Shown in pieces: positions 53,679-59,849 of a DNA stretch of 64,000 nucleotides. Below the pieces are notes generated by a model. That model was given only the letters and a program-made list of their open reading frames with translations. It made no database searches and had not been told where the DNA came from. Within the stretch, counting starts at the first letter, position 1, and each line of letters begins with the position of its first letter. The DNA comes from DASRAA01 sp963814165. GTDB taxonomy: Bacteria > Acidobacteriota > Terriglobia > Terriglobales > Acidobacteriaceae. The stretch is taken from NCBI GenBank assembly GCA_963814165.1, contig CAWFBW010000012.1, positions 62,001-126,000 of the forward strand, given 5' to 3'. The position numbers were made by a program, and so were the translations under genes.

Positions 53679-53714
53679 CCCACCCTTATCGCCGTCTTTT
53701 GGCGATAGGGTGGG
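53679..53714. repeat. Hairpin repeat CCCACCCTTATCGCC / GGCGATAGGGTGGG
   Basis: 15- and 14-base arms around GTCTTTT with one bulge. The same design with different stem bases recurs at 55619-55651 (CCCACCCTTTCCC / GGGAAAGGATGGG), so the outer arms are conserved and the inner arms covary. Confidence 0.6.
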
Positions 53715-53947
53715 AACGAGGTAAGAATCACCCTTAAGATCCGGGCTCCCGGTTCACAAGAAGGCGATTTATCTTTACATGGATGGGCACGGATAGGACA
53801 GGGGAAAAGGCAACATCCACACAGAGACGCGGAGGCACTGAGGAAAGTTCGGCAATAGGCAAGGGCAACCGCGGAGCGGAGCGTTAGAACTGGCGAAGGG
53901 TTGTGCGTGATAACGTCCAGGATGTGGATGCTGCGGAAAGAGTCGAA

Positions 53948-54217
53948 AAGCAGATCCCCCGCCAACTAAAGCTGGTGAGGGAGGACAAGATAATCGAGGA
54001 CTTATCGGCACGACTGAAGACGCTGCTGAAAAAGTCAGAAAAGCAGATCCCCCGCCGACTAAAGAGGCTGCTGAAAAAAGAGTCAACCGAGTAAACTCGG
54101 CTATTTGTCGAACCAAGAGTCAATAGCTTACGGGCCAAGATTGGGTCGAAAACGCCCCAAAATTACTACCTTGGTTCTTTTTTCAGCAGCCTCTAAAGTC
54201 GACGAGGGATGACAATC
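53948..54217. repeat. Nested inverted repeats and AGCAGATCCC elements
   Basis: AAAAGCAGATCCCCCGCC occurs twice (53948 and 54039). The segment 54056-54082 (CGACTAAAGAGGCTGCTGAA and on) is an imperfect inverted copy of 54177-54201. Between them, CCGAGTAAACTCGG (54087-54100) and GAACCAAG/CTTGGTTC form further stems. GAGGGATGACAA at 54204 is the end of the repeat family also seen at 52.1, 55.7 and 57.1 kb. The 63-codon open frame here is repeat-derived. Confidence 0.6.
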
Positions 54218-54225
54218 ATAAAAGA

Positions 54226-54708
54226 ATGATGCGCCTTACCCAACTCTCGCTTTTCGTGCTGTGTGCGCTGATGCTCTCGTGTCCTCTTGCATCGGAGGAC
54301 ACGGCGCGGATCTATCTCTATTCGCCGTGGGACTCTGGGCAGGATTCCTGGCTGCTAATCTCCTATGACGGAGTACGGGTCGCCAATCTGCGCGCCGGGA
54401 AGTTCTTCGCCATTCATGCATCGCCGGGAGAGCACCGCCTCGTCGCCGGTCAGGGTGTTCCGATCAGTATCGAGGTCCATCCCGGAGAAGACCGATTTGT
54501 TCGTCTCGACCAAGCCATCACTCTCACGCAATCCGGGGAAACGATGATTCCGGTTTTGACTCTCGAATCTCCAGACGAGGCCCGGCACGTAGTCGCTCAG
54601 CTCGTTTATGTTCGTCCGTCGAAAATCTATTCCACCTTGGTCGATAAGCAGGACCCTACCTTGCAGTGGTCTCCTTCGCTGCAACCGCGAACATCTCATG
54701 CGCAGTGA
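54226..54708 (+). CDS. Secreted hypothetical protein (DUF2846-like)
   Basis: 160 residues with a signal peptide (LSLFVLCALMLSCPLASED). The body, ARIYLYSPWDSGQDSWLLIS, GVRVANLRAGKFFAIHASPG and EHRLVAG, has the layout of DUF2846-type small beta domains: a short display strand, a phrase on constant values, then a protruding hairpin. The lipobox is not well formed. Function unknown. Confidence 0.65.
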   Translation: MMRLTQLSLFVLCALMLSCPLASEDTARIYLYSPWDSGQDSWLLISYDGVRVANLRAGKFFAIHASPGEHRLVAGQGVPISIEVHPGEDRFVRLDQAITLTQSGETMIPVLTLESPDEARHVVAQLVYVRPSKIYSTLVDKQDPTLQWSPSLQPRTSHAQ

Positions 54709-54801
54709 GCATCCCTCAGTGCAGGCGTGCCCCGTGGCAGGTGTTGCTTCTGCTTCCTCCTAATTCCCAGTTCGAAGCCCAGCCTGCGGTACTCTGTGTT
54801 T

Positions 54802-55545
54802 ATGTTCCGACTGCTCTGCATCACGGCTCATCCTGACGACGAAGCGGGAGCCTTTGGCGGAACCCTGGCGCTCTATGCCGACCGCGGGGTCGAAGTGTCG
54901 GTCGTGTGCCTCACCGCCGGAACCGCCGCCAAGAATCGCGGCACCGCCCGAACAGACGAAGAGCTGGCCGCGTTGCGCACAGCAGAATTTCAAGCGTCCT
55001 GCGAATTCCTGGGAGTCAAGCACGGCGAAGTGCTGTCGTATCCCGACAGCAAACTCGATCGCGCGGACTTTTACGAAGTCGTCGGAGAACTGGTCGCCCG
55101 GATTCGCAGGCTTCGCCCCCACGTGGTGCTGACCTTCGGCCAGGACGGCGGGCTCACCGGGCATCCTGACCACGCCATGGCTGGAACCTTTGCTACCCAG
55201 GCATTTCACTGGGCGGGGCGCCCCGACCGCTACCCGGAGCAAATTGCGTCGGGAATGCGAGAGCACGCGGCGCAGAAACTGTATTACGCAACGGCCAATT
55301 TCAAATTGCCGGATCGAATGCCGACTTCGCCGGCGACTGTTACGGCGCGAGTCGAAGTCGGCGCAGAAAGATTTGAGCGCAAGAACGAGGCGTTCATGAA
55401 GCATCAAACGCAACAGCCGTTGTTTGTGCGGGTACGCAAGAACCTTGGCAAAATGCCGACGTGCGAAATGTTTCATCTGGCGGCGACGCGGGAACCGCAG
55501 GAGGCAAAGTGGGAGACGGATTTGTTTGAGGGGGTGGGGGAGTAG
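54802..55545 (+). CDS. PIG-L family deacetylase
   Basis: 247 residues from the ATG at 54802. The zinc motif HPDDE lies at 10-14 and the second His motif GHPDH at 120-124, with VVLTFGQDGGLTG before it; these define PIG-L/LmbE N-deacetylases that act on N-acetylglucosaminyl conjugates. The specific substrate is unknown. The frame upstream of 54802 has no homology. Confidence 0.92.
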   Translation: MFRLLCITAHPDDEAGAFGGTLALYADRGVEVSVVCLTAGTAAKNRGTARTDEELAALRTAEFQASCEFLGVKHGEVLSYPDSKLDRADFYEVVGELVARIRRLRPHVVLTFGQDGGLTGHPDHAMAGTFATQAFHWAGRPDRYPEQIASGMREHAAQKLYYATANFKLPDRMPTSPATVTARVEVGAERFERKNEAFMKHQTQQPLFVRVRKNLGKMPTCEMFHLAATREPQEAKWETDLFEGVGE

Positions 55546-55618
55546 CTGTTAGCATGTAAGCTGTAGGTTTCACTCACACTTTCCAGCGAAAGGATGCAGA
55601 GTGAAAAGGACTGTCGAT

Positions 55619-55651
55619 CCCACCCTTTCCCAAAAGACGGGAAAGGATGGG
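55619..55651. repeat. Hairpin repeat CCCACCCTTTCCC / GGGAAAGGATGGG
   Basis: 13-base arms around AAAAGAC, second member of the family described at 53679. GAGGGATGACAA follows at 55727, part of the AGCAGATCCC element (55699-55740). Confidence 0.55.
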
Positions 55652-55765
55652 GCACCCAGATATTTGTCGGATCCCAGATTGTTGGCGGAACGGACGAAAA
55701 GCAGATCCCGCGGTCGACCACGGCGACCGAGGGATGACAAAACAAGATACTGTAAGAGAAGGACG

Positions 55766-56215
55766 TTACAGGTTGAATTCTTCCTGGTAATCACGCCAGA
55801 TTCCGCCCTGATAAATCACGCGAACCGGAACATCGTTGGCGTGCTTGGCGGTTTTCACCCACAACCAGGCCTGCTGCATTTCGTTGGGATGGAAGTAGTG
55901 GGTTTCGGCGGTAAACAGAAGCGTTCCGCCGACGAAGGTCGAAACGACTTCTTCCCACGGTTTCGCGCCAACCAGCGCGACGCGCGCGATGTGGTCGGAA
56001 TACTTGTGCAGGAAGCGCAACTCTTCCCAGCGCGCTGCGAGGTCGATACTGTCCATCTCGGTGACGTCGGCCAGCAGACCCAGCGGACGGTTCTTGCGTT
56101 CCGCGATGGCGAACTCAAGCTGCGGCTCAAAGGCCTTGATGTCCTCTGCCGTCACTTTGCCGGTGACCTTGAAGCCAAACGCCCAGCCGCCGGTTTCCTT
56201 CAGTCTCTCAATCAT
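55766..56215 (-). CDS. SpoIIAA-like (STAS) protein
   Basis: 149 residues from the ATG at 56215; the longer frame upstream reads through a short tandem repeat (GTTGCCA/GTCGCCA) and is not coding. FGFKVTGKVTAEDIKAFEPQ, PLGLLADVTEMDSIDLAARW and HIARVALVGAKPWEEVVSTF match the SpoIIAA-like domain, a STAS-fold family of unknown function in soil bacteria. Cytoplasmic, no signal. Confidence 0.8.
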   Translation of the reverse strand: MIERLKETGGWAFGFKVTGKVTAEDIKAFEPQLEFAIAERKNRPLGLLADVTEMDSIDLAARWEELRFLHKYSDHIARVALVGAKPWEEVVSTFVGGTLLFTAETHYFHPNEMQQAWLWVKTAKHANDVPVRVIYQGGIWRDYQEEFNL

Positions 56216-56280
56216 GCGAACAATTCCCCTTGGTGTGCTGCCAGTCGTAACGATCCGAATGTTCGAGAATATCAGGGGTG

Positions 56281-56323
56281 GTTGCCAGTTGCCAGTCGCC
56301 AGTCGCCGGTTGTCAGTCGAGCA
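56281..56323. repeat. Short tandem 7-mer repeats
   Basis: GTTGCCA, GTTGCCA, GTCGCCA, GTCGCCG, GTTGTCA run in tandem. Similar runs lie at 52028-52052, 52793-52808 and 63325-63353. Confidence 0.65.
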
Positions 56324-56360
56324 AAGGCCGTTCAGCACGGTTGATTGATATCATGGCGAC

Positions 56361-57107
56361 GTGAGCAATCAGCGCGAACGCGGCAAGTTCATCACCTTCG
56401 AAGGCCTTGACGGGTGCGGCAAATCCACGCAGTTGGAGAAGCTGGCAGCAGTGTTGCGCGCCGAAGGCATCGAGGTGCTGACCACGCGCGAACCCGGCGG
56501 AACCGAGATTGGCGAGCGCATCCGCGCGGTATTGCTGGACTCGCGCACGTTGGGCCTCGATCCGATGGCGGAAATGGCGCTGATGTTTGCCTCGCGAGCC
56601 CAGCAGCTCGCACAAGTAATTTTGCCTGCCCTGGAGAGCGGCAAGTGGGTGCTGTGCGACCGCTTTACCGACTCCACCGAAGCGTATCAAGGGGGAGGAC
56701 GAAAGCTGGGCAGCGACGCGGTATTGCAGCTCCACAAAGTATTGTGCCGCGGCATGTGGCCTGATCTCACCATACTGATGGACTCGGACGTAGAGCACAG
56801 CGTGCAGCGGGCGCGGCGCCGCAACAAGGTCGCGACCGACGGCTCGCAACCTGACGAGAACCGCTTCGAGCAGGAAAGCCACGCGTTCTTTACCCGGGTG
56901 CAGGAGGGGTTCCGGGCCATCGCGTCGCGCGAGCCGAAAAGAGTGGCGGTGGTTGATGCACGGCGCCCGGCCGAGGTGGTGCATCCGGAGATCGTGAGGG
57001 TGGTGCGAGAGAGGCTGTTGGGCCGAAATGCAGGTCCCTCGACTCCGCGCCCTACGGGCGCTTCGCTCGGGATGACAAAGCAAATGAGTGAAGCGGGCGA
57101 GGGATGA
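56361..57107 (+). CDS. tmk: Thymidylate kinase with repeat-derived tail
   Basis: 248 residues from GTG 56361. The P-loop GLDGCGKST is at 15-23, the DR-x motif at LCDRFTDSTEAYQGGGR, and RRRNKVATDG is in the LID region; it phosphorylates dTMP to dTDP. Typical Tmk proteins are ~210 residues. The last ~27 residues (RNAGPSTPRPTGASLGMTKQ onward) are the translation of the dispersed repeat at 57025-57079, which has replaced the native stop. It lies just before holB, a common pairing. Confidence 0.93.
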   Translation: MSNQRERGKFITFEGLDGCGKSTQLEKLAAVLRAEGIEVLTTREPGGTEIGERIRAVLLDSRTLGLDPMAEMALMFASRAQQLAQVILPALESGKWVLCDRFTDSTEAYQGGGRKLGSDAVLQLHKVLCRGMWPDLTILMDSDVEHSVQRARRRNKVATDGSQPDENRFEQESHAFFTRVQEGFRAIASREPKRVAVVDARRPAEVVHPEIVRVVRERLLGRNAGPSTPRPTGASLGMTKQMSEAGEG

Positions 57108-57122
57108 CAATACAAAGAAGGA

Positions 57123-58221
57123 ATGATGCCGTTCGCTGACTTCCAGGGCAATCCGGACGTTGTGCTGACCGTGCGCGAAATGCTGGCGCGCGGCCATTTT
57201 CCCGCATTCCGTGATTCTGTCGGGTCCGCAAGGTTCGGGAAAGTACACGCTGGCGCAGATGGTTGCCAAAGCCATGAACTGTCTGCAGCAGCCGGAGACA
57301 GACGGGCTGCCCGACTTCTGCGGGACGTGCGCCAATTGCGCGCGTATCGGCGACGCTGACGCGCTGGAAGAGCGCTTTGCCGAAGCGGTCGAGGCCCGCG
57401 AGAACCTGCGCGATGCCGACAAGCGCGAGACGCGAATCCTGGTGCAGACACATCCCGATGTCACGGTCATTCCGCCCGACCCGCCGCAGATGCTGGTGAA
57501 AGTGGATCAAGTGCGCCACATCATCCGCGAGATCTACTACCGTCCTTCGGAAGGCCGGCACCGCGTGTACATCTTCAGCGACGCCGACTTTATGAAGGAG
57601 GCGGCGAATTCCCTGCTGAAGATCCTCGAAGAACCACCGGATTTCGCGACGATCTTCCTGTTGACGGACAATCCGTCGGCGTTGCTGCCGACAATCCGGT
57701 CGCGCTGCATGCAGCTCAGACTTTCGGCACTTCCGACGGAAGCAGTCGAAGAATACCTGGCGAAAAACCGACCGGAACTCAAGCCCAAGGAACGCGCGCT
57801 GGTGGCGCGGCTTTGCGGCGGCGGATTGGGACGGGCCAAGAGTTTCGACCTCGCGCAGTATCTGGCGGCAAGGCAGGATGCGCTTGCCCTGCTTGGTCCT
57901 GCGCTCGGGGAGAAAGAACACAGCGACCTGTTCCGGGTGACCGATTCGTATCGCGCCGGCGCCGATGGCAAAGCAAAACTCGACCAGACGATTCGCACGC
58001 TGTACTCGCTGTTCGAGGACATGCTGTTCCTGAAGTCGGGGACGCCGGAGTTGGTCCGGAACACCGATATCGAGGGCCAACTCCACAAAATGGCAGAGCA
58101 GGTGGAGTTTGCGTGGCTGGTGGAAGCGGCGAACGGGCTGGGCGAATTGGAGAGCGGCATGCGCCGCAACCTATTGCGAACGCTGGCCTTGGATGCCTTT
58201 TCGGCCTCGCTGGAGCGATAG
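57123..58221 (+). CDS. holB: DNA polymerase III delta' subunit, with a +1 frame break
   Basis: The start at 57123 has AAGAAGGA just upstream and reads MMPFADFQGNPDVVLTVREM to ARGHFP; one base later the frame HSVILSGPQGSGKYTLAQMV continues for ~340 residues. Removing the G at about 57204 joins them. Landmarks are the P-loop GPQGSGKYT, a zinc-binding FCGTCANCARI, and LLKILEEPPDFATIFLLTDN. HolB is part of the clamp loader. Because the gene is essential in bacteria, the break is more likely a sequencing error than real. Confidence 0.9.
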
Positions 58222-58411
58222 TTGCAGTTCTGCGCAATTTTGTGACACAACTCATTGTTTTGGCGGAGCGGCTGTGGTAGGGTATCGCCAAGTTCACACC
58301 TGAGGACGTCCTGGAAATTCCACATCCGGAGTCAAGCCAGACCGAAATCTGAAGCAGGCGGCTGGTGGCTGCAATGGCAAGGCTGGTGTGTAAGTTGGAG
58401 GAGTAAGCGCC

Positions 58412-58807
58412 ATGAAAGATTCCCTAGATTCCCCTGTAATTAGCCGCGGTAATGAGGCTGACGCGTATGCCAACCGGCGGCTGATTCGTCCCACGTTGCG
58501 TCGTACGGAAGCTCCCCGCCCCGAAAATGGGGACCGCCACCGTGCCGAGCGCCCGTCCCCAGCAAATGGGAAGAAGCTCGCGCCGCCGGAGCAGACCCAC
58601 GCGGAAAATTTTTATTATCAGAAACAGATGCAGTCCAAGACGCCGATGGTCCTGGTGCTGCAAGACGATGAAGAGGTGCACGGCGTCATCGAGTGGTACG
58701 ACAAGTATTGCCTGAAGGTAAACCGCGAAGGCGAGCCGAATCTGCTGATCTACAAGCCCAGCATTAAGTACATGTACAAGGAAAGCGAAGAGACGGAAGG
58801 AAAGTAG
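58412..58807 (+). CDS. hfq: Hfq-like RNA chaperone with long N-terminal extension
   Basis: 131 residues. Residues ~66-125 form an Sm-like core: ENFYYQKQMQSKTPMVLVLQ, GVIEWYDKYCLKVNRE and LLIYKPSIKYMYKE, where YKPSIKYM replaces the classic YKHAIST. The first 65 residues are basic and disordered. In typical Hfq the extension is C-terminal, so here it is inverted. It would bind small RNAs and A-rich mRNA; the divergent Sm2 motif leaves some doubt on classic function. A terminator follows. Confidence 0.82.
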   Translation: MKDSLDSPVISRGNEADAYANRRLIRPTLRRTEAPRPENGDRHRAERPSPANGKKLAPPEQTHAENFYYQKQMQSKTPMVLVLQDDEEVHGVIEWYDKYCLKVNREGEPNLLIYKPSIKYMYKESEETEGK

Positions 58808-58837
58808 CCGTCCGGTCAGGTCTTTCGTGAGATGTGA

Positions 58838-58866
58838 AAAGCCGCGCCTCGATGGCGCGGTTTTTG
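58838..58866 (+). terminator. Intrinsic terminator of the Hfq-like gene
   Basis: CCGCGCC (58842-58848) pairs with GGCGCGG (58854-58860) over a TCGAT loop, followed by TTTTT. Confidence 0.85.
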
Positions 58867-58889
58867 CTTGCCCGTACGCTTAGCGTTAG

Positions 58890-58903
58890 TGTACGTTTGT
58901 ACA
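58890..58903 (+). promoter_or_regulatory. TGTAC-GTTT-GTACA palindrome upstream of brnT
   Basis: Perfect 5-bp arms ending five bases before the brnT ATG. BrnA-type antitoxins repress their own promoters, so this is a candidate operator (inference). Confidence 0.55.
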
Positions 58904-58907
58904 TACG

Positions 58908-59188
58908 ATGAATGAATTGGGGTTCGAGTGGGATCCCGTCAAATCGGCTGCAAACTTTGCCAAACACGGAGTGCTTTTGCCGATGCCGTGGCTGTCTTTC
59001 AAGACGCACTGGCGTTGACGATGGAAGACCAGTTCGCCGAGAAAGAAATACGCTGGATCGCGCTTGGAACGGATGCAAACGGACGTCTTCTGCTCGTTGT
59101 CTACAGTTGGCGAGATAACAGGATTCGAATTATCTCGGCGAGACCGGCGACGAAGCGCGAACGCAGGCAATACGAGGAAGAGAGATGA
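58908..59188 (+). CDS. brnT: BrnT-family ribonuclease toxin, with a one-base frame break
   Basis: The ATG at 58908 starts MNELGFEWDPVKSAANFAKH, the standard BrnT start, and runs to GVL; the rest, FADAVAVFQDALALTMEDQF and RLLLVVYSWRDNRIRIISAR, lies in the adjacent frame. Adding one T to the run at 58975-58978 joins them into a 93-residue protein ending RRQYEEER. BrnT is an RelE-like toxin that cleaves RNA; with the break, the toxin as read would be inactive. It overlaps the antitoxin gene by four bases. Confidence 0.83.
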
Positions 59189-59439
59189 GACGAGAATACG
59201 ATTTCAGTAAAGCAAAGCGAGGGCCAGTTGTCCCTTTGCCCAAGGGCAAAACCAGAATCACGATCCGGTTGGACGACGACATCCTGAACTGGTTCCGGGA
59301 ACAAGTGGAGCGTGCCGGAGGAGGCAATTACCAGACACTCATGAACGACGCCTTGCAGGAACACATCCGGCGCGCGAAAGAGCCTTTGGAGACCACGTTG
59401 CGGCGGGTGATTCGGGAAGAACTCACGCGGGCGAGTTAA
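59185..59439 (+). CDS. brnA: BrnA-family antitoxin
   Basis: 84 residues. RITIRLDDDILNWFREQVER, AGGGNYQTLMNDALQEHI and LRRVIREEL are the ribbon-helix-helix and C-terminal parts of BrnA. It neutralises BrnT and represses the operon by binding its promoter. The N-terminal FSKAKRGPVVPLPKGKTRI is also usual. The start overlaps the toxin stop, showing translational coupling. Confidence 0.92.
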   Translation: MRREYDFSKAKRGPVVPLPKGKTRITIRLDDDILNWFREQVERAGGGNYQTLMNDALQEHIRRAKEPLETTLRRVIREELTRAS

Positions 59440-59477
59440 GCGGGGTCATGGGCAATTCGCGAGCCTGGTAGTGCCGG

Positions 59478-59806
59478 TCAAGGCCATTTGATGGTGAGGG
59501 CGTAGATTTCCTGCGTGCCGATGTCGCGCGTGAAGACCGGGGAGCCGTCGGGTGCGACAGAGCTCGAATAAGGAACTCGCCGCATATCTTTCCAGCCAGG
59601 GATTTCTTCGTGAGAAACCTCCATTGGCAGATAGGTAAGGCTCGAGTACTGCTAACCGTAAGGTAAGGGAAGCCCTCAAAGATACTCGTGGCATTCGCCA
59701 GCGAGACTCGGGCCGTGAGCGATGAAAGGACGACCTGAAACGGGCCACTAATTGAGCTGCCGCTCATGTTCTTGATTGTTAGTGTCCCATCGAAGGTCTT
59801 GTTCAC
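59478..59806 (-). pseudogene. Fused gene remnants: exported protein fragment and a kinase/TolB C-terminus
   Basis: From 59806 downward, NKTFDGTLTIKNMSGSSISG and ISGPFQVVLSSLTA look like an internal domain of an exported repeat protein. Below ~59650 another frame gives PDGSPVFTRDIGTQEIYALT and ends IKWP at 59478. This resembles the C-terminus of TolB-type Ser/Thr kinases; the intact kinase next door ends RDVSTTDVYALTLQEK. I infer two joined remnants, not a gene. Confidence 0.55.
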
Positions 59807-59849
59807 CCTGCTGTAAACCAGCCCCGATGCAGTTGCTGAAATCTGAGTC

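Noticed and set aside
53903..54094. 63-codon open frame (KQIPRQLK... KQIPRRLK...)
   Set aside because: It is the translation of two copies of a dispersed AGCAGATCCC repeat and overlaps a structured non-coding element.
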